Translations under genes and position numbers: made by a program | Notes under the pieces: generated by a model | Seen by the model: the letters and a program-made list of their open reading frames with translations, nothing else | What the model was told of the DNA's origin: nothing | Database searches by the model: none | Source: Palsa-504 sp963808615 | GTDB taxonomy: Bacteria > Actinomycetota > Actinomycetes > Streptosporangiales > Streptosporangiaceae | Assembly: GCA_963808615.1 (NCBI GenBank) | Contig: CAWEGV010000011.1 | Location: 124,001-188,000 of the forward strand | Direction: 5' to 3' | DNA length: 64,000 nt | Shown here: piece by piece, positions 8,741-17,473 of the stretch | Layout of the letters: every line of letters starts with the position of its first letter | Position numbering within the stretch: the stretch's first letter is position 1

Positions 8741-9595
8741 ATGAAGACAGCAGCAAAGAGGGCTACATCCAGGCCGGGCGCTGGCGGAGGGATGCTGGTG
8801 GATCCGCAATGGCTGGAGGACCACCTCCTGGATCCGCAGGTGCGGGTGGTCGAAGTCGACGTCAGCCCGGCCGCCTACCACGACTGGCACGTCGACGGCG
8901 CCGTGCTGTGGAACGTCTACGCCGACCTCAAGGACGCTAGCTACCGCCTCGTGGACGCGGCGGCGCTGGAGCGTCTCATGACGCGTTCGGGAATCCGTCA
9001 GGACTCGACGGTGGTGTTCTACGGCTATGCCCCTGCCCTGGGCCTATGGCTCATGAAGCTGTACGGGCATGACGATGTGCGCATTCTCGACTGCTCCCGC
9101 GATACCTGGCGGACCGGAGGCCACCCGTGCAGCACGAGCGCGAGCGAGCCGCCGGCCGGCCGCGTCCGCCTGCGCGATGCGGACCCCAGGATCCGGGCCG
9201 ACCTGCCGACGGTGCGCGGCGCCATCGGCCAGCCGGGCGCGATCATCGTTGACGTGCGTTCAGCGGCCGAGTACGCCGGCGAGCGCTTCTGGCCCTCCGG
9301 CGGCCAGGAACCGGGCGGGCGCGCCGGCCACGTGCCCTCGGCCGTCCACCAGCCCATCGACGGCCTGTACCACGACGACGGATCGTTCCGCTCCGCCGCG
9401 GAGCTCCGCCGCGTCTTCTCGGCGACCGACCTCGACGGCAGCGAGGAAATGATCACGTACTGCACCATCGGAGGGCGCGCCGCCACCGCCTGGTTCGTGG
9501 TGACCTACCTGCTCGGACGCGACCACGTCCAGGTCTACGACGGCTCATGGGCCGAATGGGGCCGCCTGACCGACACCCCCGTCGAGTGCCCGTGA
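8741..9595 (+). CDS. Sulfurtransferase with two rhodanese domains
   Basis: 284 residues with two rhodanese domains. The inactive N-terminal one (~residues 18-130) begins VDPQWLEDHLLDP; the C-terminal one (~155-280) carries the active-site loop CTIGGRAA, with cysteine as persulfide carrier. It would move sulfane sulfur from thiosulfate or 3-mercaptopyruvate to an acceptor such as cyanide or a thiol. ATG at 8741 follows GGGGAGG at proper spacing. A 17-residue basic extension precedes the first domain. It converges with the chsE5 gene and is not obviously related to it. Confidence 0.85.
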   Translation: MKTAAKRATSRPGAGGGMLVDPQWLEDHLLDPQVRVVEVDVSPAAYHDWHVDGAVLWNVYADLKDASYRLVDAAALERLMTRSGIRQDSTVVFYGYAPALGLWLMKLYGHDDVRILDCSRDTWRTGGHPCSTSASEPPAGRVRLRDADPRIRADLPTVRGAIGQPGAIIVDVRSAAEYAGERFWPSGGQEPGGRAGHVPSAVHQPIDGLYHDDGSFRSAAELRRVFSATDLDGSEEMITYCTIGGRAATAWFVVTYLLGRDHVQVYDGSWAEWGRLTDTPVECP

Positions 9596-9618
9596 ACGAG
9601 CGACCCGCTGCGGTACTC

Positions 9619-10671
9619 TCACCGGGCCAGGGCAGCGCCGATGCGGCGGAGCTGGGCGGTGGCACCGCCGAGGGCGAACTCGTGGTGCTTGGCCGCGACG
9701 AAGTAACGGTGCACCGGGTAGGACGTGTCGATGCCCAGCCCGCCGTGCACGTGGACCGCGGTATGCGCCACCCGGTGGCCGGCGTCGGCGGCCCAGAACT
9801 TGGCCGTGGCCGCCGCCACGTCCGCCGCGGCGTCGCCCGCGGCCAGTAGCCAGGCGGCCTGCCACATGGTGAGCCGGACCGCCTCGGCGTCGATGTACGC
9901 GTCGGCCAGTCGCTGCGCCACCGCCTGGAACGAGCCGATCGGCCGGCCGAACTGCACCCGGCTCCGCGCGTGCTCCGCGGTCAGCTCGAGCGCCCGCTCG
10001 ATGACGCCGGACTGCACGGCGCATAGCCCCACCAAGGCCCGCGACGCCAGCCAGTCCGCGACCTCAGGCCCGCCCAGCACCCGGTCCTCGTCCAGCGCCA
10101 CGCTGTCGAGCACGACCCGTCCGGCCTCGGCGAAATCCGTCAGCCGCTGCGGCTCCACCCGCACCCCGTCATCGGACGACGTGACCAGGAACACGGCCAC
10201 CCCGTCCGGGACCGCCGCGGGCACCAGGAACAGGTCCGCCGACGGGGCGGCGGGCACCGCGGTCTTCACCCCGGATAGCACCCACCGGCCGTCCTGCCGG
10301 CCTGCGCGAGCCGAAGGACGACGCGGGTCCTCGCCGTCCTCCTCGGCAAGCGCGGCGGTGAGCACGATCTCGCCGCGTCCGGCCGGGACCGCCCACCGAT
10401 CACCCAGCTCTGGCGATCCGAACTCGGCCAGCGCTCCGGCCCCGAGCACGACCGAGGTCAGGTAGGGCACATCGGAGGCGGCCCGGCCGACCTCGATCAG
10501 CACCGAGCACTGCTCGAGCAGGCCCAGCCCCGCCCCGCCGAGCGTCTCGGGCAGGCCAGCCGCGAGTACGCCCGCCGCGGCCAGGTCGGCCCAGGGTGCG
10601 TCCCGGTCGGCCAGGATCTTCCTGGCCAGCGCGGCCAGCTCGTCCTGCGCTTCGCTGAGCGTGAAGTCCAT
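9619..10671 (-). CDS. chsE5: Acyl-CoA dehydrogenase subunit, ChsE5/FadE27-like
   Basis: 350-residue acyl-CoA dehydrogenase. It has MDFTLSEAQDEL at the N-terminus, the RSRVQFGRPIGSFQAVAQRLAD helix near residue 240 and the VHGGLGIDTSYPVHRY signature near 315. Mycobacterial steroid ACADs are alpha2beta2 heteromers in which one partner lacks the catalytic base. The short length and the position right after the ChsE4-like gene fit the ChsE5 (FadE27) partner. The complex introduces the double bond into the steroid side-chain CoA ester. An AGGAGGAG ribosome site overlaps the chsE4 stop. Confidence 0.78.
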   Translation of the reverse strand: MDFTLSEAQDELAALARKILADRDAPWADLAAAGVLAAGLPETLGGAGLGLLEQCSVLIEVGRAASDVPYLTSVVLGAGALAEFGSPELGDRWAVPAGRGEIVLTAALAEEDGEDPRRPSARAGRQDGRWVLSGVKTAVPAAPSADLFLVPAAVPDGVAVFLVTSSDDGVRVEPQRLTDFAEAGRVVLDSVALDEDRVLGGPEVADWLASRALVGLCAVQSGVIERALELTAEHARSRVQFGRPIGSFQAVAQRLADAYIDAEAVRLTMWQAAWLLAAGDAAADVAAATAKFWAADAGHRVAHTAVHVHGGLGIDTSYPVHRYFVAAKHHEFALGGATAQLRRIGAALAR

Positions 10672-10680
10672 CAGCTCCTC

Positions 10681-11868
10681 CTAACGGCGAGACAGGGGCA
10701 GCCCGAGCGCGGCAGCCGCGATGATGTCGCGCTGCACCTCGTTGGTGCCACCGCCGAAGGTCAGGATGAGCGCGGCCCGGTGCGCCCGCTCGATCCGCCC
10801 GGCCAGCACCTCGCCGGGCGACCCCGAGCGCGTGACCGCCCCAGCGCCGAGGACCTCCATCAGCAGCCGGTAGGCCTCGACCGCGAACTCGGTGCCGAAC
10901 ACCTTGGTCACTGAGGCCGCCGCCGGGCCCATCACGCCGTCGGAGGAGGACGCCACGCGCCAGTTCATCAGCTTGAGGAACTCGGCCTTGGCCTGCACCC
11001 GGGCCAGGTTGAGCTGCACCCATTCGGCGTCGATGATCCGCTGCCCGCTGGCCAGCCGGGCCGACGCGGCCCAGTCCCGCACCTCGGCCAGCGCTGTCAG
11101 CACCGGCGCCGCGGAGGTCAGCGCCACCCGCTCGTGGTTGAGCTGGTTGGTGATCAGCGGCCAGCCCTGGTTCTCGTCGCCCACCAGGGACGACACGGGC
11201 ACCCGCACCGAGGAGTAATAGGTGGCGCTGGTGGTCACGCCCGCCACCGTGCGCACCGGCGTCCAGGAAAACCCCGGCGCATCGGTCGGCACGATGATGA
11301 TCGACAGGCCCCGGTGGCGCTCAGCCGCAGGATCGGTCCGGCAGGCCAGCCACACGTAGTCGGCGTACTGGATCAGGCTGGTCCACATCTTCTGCCCGTC
11401 GATCACGTACTCCCCGCCGTCCCTGACCGCCGTGGTGCACAGCGAGGCCAGGTCGGTGCCGGCCTCCGGCTCGGAGTACCCGATCGAGAAGTGGATCTCG
11501 CCCGCGGCGATCCGCGGCAGGTAGAACGCCTTCTGCTCGGGCGTCCCGAACCGCATGATCGTCGGGCCCACCGTGTTGATGGTCAGGAACGGCACCGGCA
11601 CCCGCGCCGCGGCCGCCTCGTCGCCGGAGATGAGCTGGTCGAGCATGGTGCCGCCGCGCCCGCCAAACTCCCGTGGCCAGCCCAGGGCCAGCCAGCCGTC
11701 GCGCCCGAGCTGCCGGACCACCTGCCGGTAGGCCTGGCCGTCCCCGTAGTCGCCGTCGTCCCCGTCCCCGGCCAGCGCCGCCCGGACCTCCGGCGTCATC
11801 AGGGTGCCGAAGTACGCCCGCAGCTCCCGCCGCAGCCGTTCCTGCTCGGGGGTGTAGGCGATGCGCAT
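10681..11868 (-). CDS. chsE4: Acyl-CoA dehydrogenase subunit, ChsE4/FadE26-like
   Basis: 395 residues, against 400 for mycobacterial ChsE4 (Rv3504), and very similar to it throughout. The N-terminus is MRIAYTPEQERLRREL. The YSEPEAGTDLASL and GQKMWTSLIQYADYVWLA segments contact flavin and substrate. NHERV near residue 245 carries the presumed catalytic glutamate. The C-terminus has LILTFGGGTNEVQRDI. With ChsE5 it forms the heteromeric dehydrogenase acting on C8/C5 steroid side chains. It is the first gene of the leftward pair and has a perfect KstR operator just upstream. Confidence 0.85.
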   Translation of the reverse strand: MRIAYTPEQERLRRELRAYFGTLMTPEVRAALAGDGDDGDYGDGQAYRQVVRQLGRDGWLALGWPREFGGRGGTMLDQLISGDEAAAARVPVPFLTINTVGPTIMRFGTPEQKAFYLPRIAAGEIHFSIGYSEPEAGTDLASLCTTAVRDGGEYVIDGQKMWTSLIQYADYVWLACRTDPAAERHRGLSIIIVPTDAPGFSWTPVRTVAGVTTSATYYSSVRVPVSSLVGDENQGWPLITNQLNHERVALTSAAPVLTALAEVRDWAASARLASGQRIIDAEWVQLNLARVQAKAEFLKLMNWRVASSSDGVMGPAAASVTKVFGTEFAVEAYRLLMEVLGAGAVTRSGSPGEVLAGRIERAHRAALILTFGGGTNEVQRDIIAAAALGLPLSRR

Positions 11869-11882
11869 GGGCTTCCCTAAAA

Positions 11883-11896
11883 TAGAACGTGTTCTA
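11883..11896. promoter_or_regulatory. KstR operator between chsE4 and fadA6
   Basis: TAGAACGTGTTCTA is a perfect palindrome and a full match to TnnAACnnGTTnnA. It lies 14 bp from the chsE4 start and 23 bp from the fadA6 start, centred in the divergent promoter. Confidence 0.88.
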
Positions 11897-11919
11897 AAAG
11901 CTTACCCCGGGAGGCGCGG

Positions 11920-13059
11920 ATGCCCGAGGCCTTCATTATCGACGCCGTGCGCACCCCGGTCGGCCGCCGGGGCGGCGGGCTGGCCGCCGCGCACCCGGCC
12001 GATCTCGGCGGCTACGTCATCCAGGCCCTGCTGGCCCGCACGCAGGCCGATCCGCTGGCCGTCGACGATGTGGTGTTCGGCTGCGTGGACACGGTCGGCC
12101 CGCAGGCGGGCGACATCGCCCGCACGGCCTGGCTCGCGGCTGGCCTGCCCGAGGCGGTGCCCGGCGTCACCGTGGACCGGCAGTGCGGCTCCTCGCAGCA
12201 GGCCGTGCACTTCGCCGCCCAGGCGGTGCTGAGCGGGACCGCTGACCTGGTCATCGCGGGCGGCGTGCAGAACATGTCCATGGTCCCGATCGCCGCGGCC
12301 ATGAGCCCCCCGTACTCCGACCCGTTCAGCGGCTCGGCCGGCTGGCGCGCCAGGTACGGCGCCGAGGAGATCTCCCAGTTCCGCGCGGCGGACCTGATCG
12401 CGGACAAGTGGGGGATCGGCCGCGCCCAGATGGAGGGTTACGCGCTGGCCAGTCACCAGAAAGCCCTAGCCGCCATCGACCGCGGTGCCTTCGATGCCGA
12501 GATCGTGCCCTACGGCGACGTGGCCCGGGACGAGGGCCCGCGCCGCGACACCACGCTGGTGAAGATGGCCGCGCTCAAGCCGCTGCGTCCTGGCGGCCGG
12601 ATCACCGCCGCGCTGGCCAGCCAGATCTCCGACGGCGCGGCGGCCCTGCTCGTCGCCTCGAGCCGTGCGGTCCGCGAACACGGCCTGCGCCCGCGGGCCC
12701 GGGTCACCCACCTGTCCGCTCGCGGCGATGACCCGGTGCTGATGCTCACCGCGCCGATCGCGGCCACCGCGCACGCGCTGCGGCGGGCCGGGATGGCCCT
12801 GTCCGACCTGGACCTGATCGAGATCAACGAGGCGTTCGCCTCGGTGGTTCTGGCCTGGCAGCGCGAGACCGGCGCGGACCTGGCCCGGGTGAACGTGTGC
12901 GGCGGCGCGATCGCGCTCGGCCACCCCCTCGGCGCCACCGGCGCCCGGCTGCTGACCACGCTGCTGCACGCGCTGGAGCGGACCGGCGGCCGCTACGGGA
13001 TGCTCACCATGTGCGAGGGCGGCGGCCAGGCCAACGTGACCATCATCGAGCGGGTCTGA
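11920..13059 (+). CDS. fadA6: Acetyl-CoA acetyltransferase (thiolase), FadA6-like
   Basis: 379-residue thiolase. The nucleophile is Cys89 in VDRQCGSSQQA. The C-terminal catalytic motifs are GHPLGATG and MCEGGG. The QCGSSQQA motif, the DEGPR segment and the closing NVTIIERV match FadA6 (Rv3556c, 386 residues) better than FadA5, which has QCGSGQQA and MCAGG. FadA6 thiolyses a product of steroid C/D-ring opening. In mycobacteria it belongs to the KstR2 regulon, yet here the only operator visible is a perfect KstR box. GGGAGG precedes the ATG at 11920. Confidence 0.8.
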   Translation: MPEAFIIDAVRTPVGRRGGGLAAAHPADLGGYVIQALLARTQADPLAVDDVVFGCVDTVGPQAGDIARTAWLAAGLPEAVPGVTVDRQCGSSQQAVHFAAQAVLSGTADLVIAGGVQNMSMVPIAAAMSPPYSDPFSGSAGWRARYGAEEISQFRAADLIADKWGIGRAQMEGYALASHQKALAAIDRGAFDAEIVPYGDVARDEGPRRDTTLVKMAALKPLRPGGRITAALASQISDGAAALLVASSRAVREHGLRPRARVTHLSARGDDPVLMLTAPIAATAHALRRAGMALSDLDLIEINEAFASVVLAWQRETGADLARVNVCGGAIALGHPLGATGARLLTTLLHALERTGGRYGMLTMCEGGGQANVTIIERV

Positions 13060-13103
13060 CCGGTGCCGGCCGCGTGCACCACCGTCCGTTCGGGCCAAGG
13101 GAC

Positions 13104-14192
13104 TTATACCGAACGGACCGTGGCCATCGCGTCCAGGCAGGTCTCAGCCTCGGTCATGATCGCCTCGATCAACTCCGCGCACGACGGCAGGTCCTCGATC
13201 AGCCCGGCGACCTGGCCGGATGACATCAGGCCGAGGTCAGGCCGGCCGTCCACCATCGCCGCGCGCAGCAGCACCGGGGTGTTGGCGGCCATCAGCACCT
13301 GAGCCCAGGTCAGTTCATTGTGCCGGCTCCCCGTACCCCGGCGCCCCGTACCCTGGTGCATCGCCCGGCCCTGGCGCACCATCTCCGGCCAGCTCATCCC
13401 GGACAAGCCCCGGAACGCGACGGCGTTACGCGCCGACCGGACCAGGCTCGACACCGCGCCGCCTCGCACGAGACGGTCGACCATAGCCGTGCGCAATACG
13501 CGGTGCGGCACGCCGTCGACCCGGGTGGTGACCACGGTGCCGTCCAGCCCGGCCGCCAGGTAGACCCGCTTGACCGCGTCGGCCACCGGGCTGTCGCTGG
13601 TCAGCAGGAACCGGGTGCCCATCGCGATGCCGGCCGCGCCGTACGCCAGCGCCGCGACCAGGCCCCGGCCGTCGAAGAACCCGCCGGCCGCGATCACCGG
13701 GATATCGACCGCGGCCGCGACCTGGGGGATCAGCAGGCTGGTCGGCACCGCGCCGACGTGGCCGCCGCCCTCGGCGCCGGTCGCGATCACCGCGTTGATG
13801 CCCCACCCGGCGGCCTTCTCCGCGTGCCGCCGCGCGCCCACCGACGCGATGGTGGTGACCCCGGCGTCCCTGAGCGCCGCGATCAGCTCCGGCTTCGGGG
13901 CCTGCGCGAACGAGGCCACGGGGACCCGCCCGGCGATGATGAGCCTGACCCGCTCGGCCGCGTCCGGGGCGTCGGCGCGCAGGTTCACGCCGAACGGCGC
14001 CGCGGTCCGCCCGGCCGTCTCCTCGATGGCGGTCCGCAGTTCGTCCAGGCTCATGGTGGCCGACGCGATGAGGCCCAGCCCTCCGGCGTTCGACGTCGCC
14101 GCGGCCAGCCGCGGCCCGGACACGTACCCCATCGCGGCCTGCACGACCGGGTGCCAGATGCCCAGCAGGTCCGTCAGCGGCGTCCGTATCAT
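13104..14192 (-). CDS. ipdC: IpdC-like flavin-dependent oxidoreductase
   Basis: 362-residue nitronate monooxygenase-fold flavoprotein, the size of IpdC (Rv3553, 355). It has LTDLLGIWHPVVQAAMGYVSG, the GAEGGGHVGAVPTSLLIPQV FMN segment near residue 140 and IPVIAAGGFFDGRGLVAALAYGA near 160. IpdC is needed for degradation of the 5-hydroxy-HIP-CoA branch of steroid C/D rings. Its 3' position in an echA20-ipdA-ipdB-ipdC run, with ATGA overlap to ipdB, matches Rv3550-Rv3553. It converges with fadA6 with 44 bp between. Confidence 0.82.
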   Translation of the reverse strand: MIRTPLTDLLGIWHPVVQAAMGYVSGPRLAAATSNAGGLGLIASATMSLDELRTAIEETAGRTAAPFGVNLRADAPDAAERVRLIIAGRVPVASFAQAPKPELIAALRDAGVTTIASVGARRHAEKAAGWGINAVIATGAEGGGHVGAVPTSLLIPQVAAAVDIPVIAAGGFFDGRGLVAALAYGAAGIAMGTRFLLTSDSPVADAVKRVYLAAGLDGTVVTTRVDGVPHRVLRTAMVDRLVRGGAVSSLVRSARNAVAFRGLSGMSWPEMVRQGRAMHQGTGRRGTGSRHNELTWAQVLMAANTPVLLRAAMVDGRPDLGLMSSGQVAGLIEDLPSCAELIEAIMTEAETCLDAMATVRSV

Positions 14193-14896
14193 CGCAGCTC
14201 AGCCTCGCGCGCCCCGGCCGGATCGAGCCGGGCCCTGATCAGGTCGAGTTCCGCGGTGGTCGGCGTCCTGGTTGCCGGCACCGGGTCCCCGATGGCCAGC
14301 GGGAAGCCGGTGGCGGCCACCACGTCGGCCACCTGCACCCCAGGATGAACCGACCGCAGCCGCATGGTGCGCTCCGGAGTGCTGAAGTCCAGCACGGCCA
14401 GGTTGGTCACCACCACCCGCAGCTCGGCGGCGCCGCGGTCGTACCCCACGCCGCAGATCATGTCCACGTGGCCGGTGAACACCCGAGGCGAGTGCCGGGG
14501 GATCCAGTAGCTGACCGGGTGGTTCACCGTGTTGCCCGGCGCGCCGCGCACGCCGAGCAGCTGGACCTTGGGCCGTTTCCAGTCGCCGATGGCCGAGATG
14601 TTCTGGTTCCCGAACCGGTCGATCTGGGCCGCGCCCATCATCACGTGCCGTTGGCCCGCCGCGAGCATGGTGAATACCTTGGCGTACGGCAGCCAGCCCT
14701 CGATGCCGCCCTCGGCATCCACGAGGTATGCCTCGCCGTCGGTCAGCAGCAGGTCCGGCTCGAACGTGAGCCGGGCCAGCCGGGCGCCCAGGGACGGGAT
14801 CAGCCCCATCGGGCTGGCCAGGATCGCGCCGTCGCCCCGCCACGCCTCGGCGCAGGCCACGATGCACACCTCCGCCCGGGTCGGCTCGGCGGTCAT
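14189..14896 (-). CDS. ipdB: IpdB, beta subunit of COCHEA-CoA hydrolase
   Basis: 235-residue CoA-transferase family I beta-type subunit (Rv3552 has 250). Recognisable segments are GDGAILASPMGLIPSLGARLARL, LVDAEGGIEGWLPYAKVF and RHVMMGAAQIDRFGNQN. With IpdA it forms a hydrolase that opens the last steroid ring (ring C) of the CoA-linked keto-acid; it does not transfer CoA. The frame is open to 15142, but the ATG at 14896 overlaps the ipdA stop (ATGA) and gives family length. It also overlaps ipdC by 4 nt, so subunits and IpdC are coupled. Confidence 0.85.
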   Translation of the reverse strand: MTAEPTRAEVCIVACAEAWRGDGAILASPMGLIPSLGARLARLTFEPDLLLTDGEAYLVDAEGGIEGWLPYAKVFTMLAAGQRHVMMGAAQIDRFGNQNISAIGDWKRPKVQLLGVRGAPGNTVNHPVSYWIPRHSPRVFTGHVDMICGVGYDRGAAELRVVVTNLAVLDFSTPERTMRLRSVHPGVQVADVVAATGFPLAIGDPVPATRTPTTAELDLIRARLDPAGAREAELR

Positions 14897-15723
14897 CCCC
14901 TGACCGCCTTCTGGTAGTCGGCCTCGTCGCCGGTCAGGTACCGCGCGGCGAAGTCCCGCCAGGCGTCCGGGTCGGCGGCGGCCCGCGCGTAGCGGGCCTG
15001 GAACGCCTCGTCGCGGCCGTAGTCCGGCACGCAGCTGGTGAAGTGGGCGCCGTTCGGGGTCTCGGTGACGCCGTGCACCATGGCCCGGTTGAGCAGCAGG
15101 GTCTGCGGCGGGCCATGGAAGCCGGGCACGATCTGCTCGCACGACACGTACGCCCGCTCGGCGGCCAGGCAGAACAGGTCGTCGAAGTACGGGTCAGGAC
15201 CCAGGTACTGGCCGTTGCCCGCGGCGTCGGCCCGGTTCATGTGGACCAGCGCCGCGTCCAGCCGCAGCGCGGGCATGGCTACCAGCTCCTCCCCGATACC
15301 GTACGGGTCGCGGTACGGCGAGCGGATCGTGCGCAGCTCCGGGTTGACCTCGAGCACGCCGGAGCCCAGGCCGGCCCGGGTCGGCAGGAACGGCAGCCGG
15401 TGCGCGGCGGCCAGCAGGCCCCAGTGCAGCATGCCCTCGTCCAGCTCGGTCAGCTCGACCGTGCCGTCCTGCCTGGCCCGGCGGAAGTGCGGCTCCAGGG
15501 CGATCGAGTCCAGCGACGCGAAGCCGGTGACGACCCGCTTGGCCTGGCCGGAGGCGACCAGCAGCCCGACGTCGGGGCCCGCGTACGACACCACGGTGAG
15601 GTTCTTCAGCGGCGAGCGCACGATGGCGCGGACCAGGGCCATCGGCTTGCGCCGCGAGCCCCAGCCGCCGATCCCGATCGTCATCCCGTCGCGCAGCTCC
15701 GCGACGACCTCATCGGGAGTCAC
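14893..15723 (-). CDS. ipdA: IpdA, alpha subunit of COCHEA-CoA hydrolase
   Basis: 276-residue CoA-transferase family I alpha-type subunit (Rv3551 has 292). It has GMTIGIGGWGSRRKPMALVRAI near the start, VVSYAGPDVGLL, LPFLPTRAGLGSGV and LDAALVHMNRADAAGNGQY. With IpdB it hydrolyses the ring-C intermediate in steroid degradation. The GTG at 15723 fits the mycobacterial N-terminus and overlaps the echA20 end by 14 nt; a longer frame to 15759 is possible. Its ribosome site is weak, suggesting coupling to echA20. Confidence 0.85.
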   Translation of the reverse strand: MTPDEVVAELRDGMTIGIGGWGSRRKPMALVRAIVRSPLKNLTVVSYAGPDVGLLVASGQAKRVVTGFASLDSIALEPHFRRARQDGTVELTELDEGMLHWGLLAAAHRLPFLPTRAGLGSGVLEVNPELRTIRSPYRDPYGIGEELVAMPALRLDAALVHMNRADAAGNGQYLGPDPYFDDLFCLAAERAYVSCEQIVPGFHGPPQTLLLNRAMVHGVTETPNGAHFTSCVPDYGRDEAFQARYARAAADPDAWRDFAARYLTGDEADYQKAVRG

Positions 15724-16462
15724 GTTTCCCGTCCACGAACGCCTGGCGCGCCCGGTCACCGGCGCCGGCCAGGTTCAGCTCGAAGGTGAAGCCCTGCTCG
15801 TACCGGTAGGAGCGCTTGACGTCGACCGGGTCGATGCCGTTCAGCGACTGCTTGGCCAGCCGGATGACGGCGGGATCCTTGGCCGCGATCTCTTCCGCCA
15901 GGCGCTGCGCGGTCTCGCGCAGCTCCCTGCGCGGCACCACCTCCAATACCGTGCCGAAGCCGAGCAGCTGGCGCGCGGTGACCGTCCGGCACGTATAGAC
16001 CATGGCCCGCATCAGCGGCTGCGGCACCAGCCGGGCCAGGTGGGTGGCCGCGCCCAGCGCGCCGCGGTCGACCTCGGGCAGCCCGAAGGTGGCGTCCTCG
16101 GCCGCGATGACGATGTCCGCGTTGCCGGCCAGGCCCACGCCGCCGCCCAGGCAGAAGCCGTGCACGGCGGCGATCACTGGCACCGGGCAGTCGTAGACGG
16201 CGGCGAACGCGGCGAAGCAGCCCTGGCTGGCTTCGAGCAGCGCCTGGTTCCCCCGGGTCCGCTGCATTTCCTTGATGTCCACCCCGGCGCAGAACCCGCG
16301 GCCCTCCGCGGCCAGGATCACCGCCCTGGTCGCGGCGTCGGCGCCCGCCGCGGTGACCGCGGCCGCCAGCTCCCGCCAGCCCTGCGCGGGCAGCGCGTTG
16401 ACCGGCGGGAAATCGATAACCACCTCGGCGATCCCGTCCGAGGCGCGCACCTCGACGCTCAT
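15710..16462 (-). CDS. echA20: EchA20-like crotonase (steroid ring D hydrolase)
   Basis: 250-residue crotonase-fold protein (Rv3550 has 247). AEGRGFCAGVDIKEMQRT near residue 52, FGLPEVDRGALGAATHLARL near 128 and EQGFTFELNLAG near the end match EchA20 closely. The first catalytic-glutamate position reads GGGVGLAGN, with no Glu; the second (PEVDRG) is kept. This fits EchA20, which opens ring D hydrolytically rather than hydrating a double bond. It is the first gene of the leftward echA20-ipdA-ipdB-ipdC operon and diverges from an SDR, as Rv3550 and Rv3549c do. Confidence 0.87.
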   Translation of the reverse strand: MSVEVRASDGIAEVVIDFPPVNALPAQGWRELAAAVTAAGADAATRAVILAAEGRGFCAGVDIKEMQRTRGNQALLEASQGCFAAFAAVYDCPVPVIAAVHGFCLGGGVGLAGNADIVIAAEDATFGLPEVDRGALGAATHLARLVPQPLMRAMVYTCRTVTARQLLGFGTVLEVVPRRELRETAQRLAEEIAAKDPAVIRLAKQSLNGIDPVDVKRSYRYEQGFTFELNLAGAGDRARQAFVDGKRDSR

Positions 16463-16610
16463 CGCGTCCCCGCCCGTGGCGTCGGCGTCCGGTCTGCACC
16501 GGTGTGAGTGCGATCCGTGCTGTTATAGCGACCCATATTGCACGCAAAGCAGGCCTGTACGTCAGCGGCACCCGCCTCGCCCATCGCTACATCACCCGCG
16601 CCCGCGCTTG

Positions 16611-16624
16611 ACCTAGCGTTTGCT
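16611..16624. promoter_or_regulatory. KstR2-like operator between echA20 and SDR
   Basis: Read on the minus strand the 14-mer is AGCAAACGCTAGGT, two mismatches from AnCAAGnnCTTGnT. It is nearly identical to the boxes at 31430 and 35357. It overlaps the expected -35 region of a promoter whose -10 (TAACAT, 16637-16642) lies 6 bp before the SDR ATG, implying a nearly leaderless transcript. Confidence 0.65.
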
Positions 16625-16648
16625 TGGGCGCGAGCCTAACATGGCGCC

Positions 16649-17461
16649 ATGCAGCCCGTCGACCAACCGTATTCCGGCTTGTCCGGCCGCCGGGTGATCG
16701 TGACCGGCGGCACCCGGGGCATCGGGGCAGGCATCGCGCAAGGGTTCCTGCGCTCCGGCGCGCGGGTGCTGGTCTGCGGCAGGAACGAGCCGCCGGATGA
16801 GGCCGCCCTGCCGGCCGCGGACGGCCGGACCGCCGCGTTCACCTGCGCGGACGTCAGGGACCCGGACCAGGCGCGGCGCCTGGTCACGGCCGGCGCGGAC
16901 CTGTTCGGCGGTCTGGACGTGGTGGTCTGCAACGCGGGCGGTTCCCCGCAGGCGGCGGCCGCCACCGCCTCGGCGCGGTTCCACGCCAGGATCATCGAGC
17001 TGAACCTGATCGGACCGCTGCACGTGGCCCAGGCCGCCAACGAGGTCATGCAGGGCCAGCCCAAAGACGGGTCGATCATCATGATCGGCAGCGTGAGCGG
17101 CACCCGGCCCTCGCCCGGCACGGCGGCGTACGGCGCGGCCAAGGCCGGCCTGCACCACCTGGCCACCAGCCTGGCCATCGAGTGGGCGCCCAAGGTCCGG
17201 GTGAACACCGTGGTGCCAGGATTCGTGGCCACCGAGTCTTCTGCCGGGCACTACGGGGACGCGGACGGAGTGGCGGCCGTGGCCGCCACGGTGCCGCTGC
17301 GCCGGATGGCCACCCCGGATGACGTGGCCGAGGCATGCCTGTTCCTGGCCTCCCCCCGGGCCGCCTACGTCAGCGGCACGTGCCTGACCCTGCACGGCGG
17401 CGGCGAGCCACCGGCGTTCCTGACCGCGCGTCATTCCGTTCCCGAGCAGCCGTCCCGGTGA
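16649..17461 (+). CDS. Short-chain dehydrogenase/reductase (Rv3549c-like)
   Basis: 270-residue SDR. It has the NAD(P) motif TGGTRGIG near residue 19, NAGG near 96, and a Ser...Tyr-x-x-x-Lys catalytic set (GSVSGTRPSPGTAAYGAAKAG). ERINVVxPG-type and VSGTCLTLHGGGE segments follow. Divergence from echA20 across a KstR2-like operator matches Rv3549c/Rv3550, so it probably oxidises or reduces a hydroxy/keto group in the C/D-ring pathway. The ATG lies just downstream of a TAACAT -10 element, leaving almost no leader. Its exact substrate is unknown. Confidence 0.8.
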   Translation: MQPVDQPYSGLSGRRVIVTGGTRGIGAGIAQGFLRSGARVLVCGRNEPPDEAALPAADGRTAAFTCADVRDPDQARRLVTAGADLFGGLDVVVCNAGGSPQAAAATASARFHARIIELNLIGPLHVAQAANEVMQGQPKDGSIIMIGSVSGTRPSPGTAAYGAAKAGLHHLATSLAIEWAPKVRVNTVVPGFVATESSAGHYGDADGVAAVAATVPLRRMATPDDVAEACLFLASPRAAYVSGTCLTLHGGGEPPAFLTARHSVPEQPSR

Positions 17462-17473
17462 CGGGAGAAACCG

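Noticed and set aside
11920..13059. Reading the thiolase as FadA5
   Set aside because: The QCGSSQQA and MCEGGG motifs and the NVTIIERV end fit FadA6 better, although the KstR box would suit FadA5.
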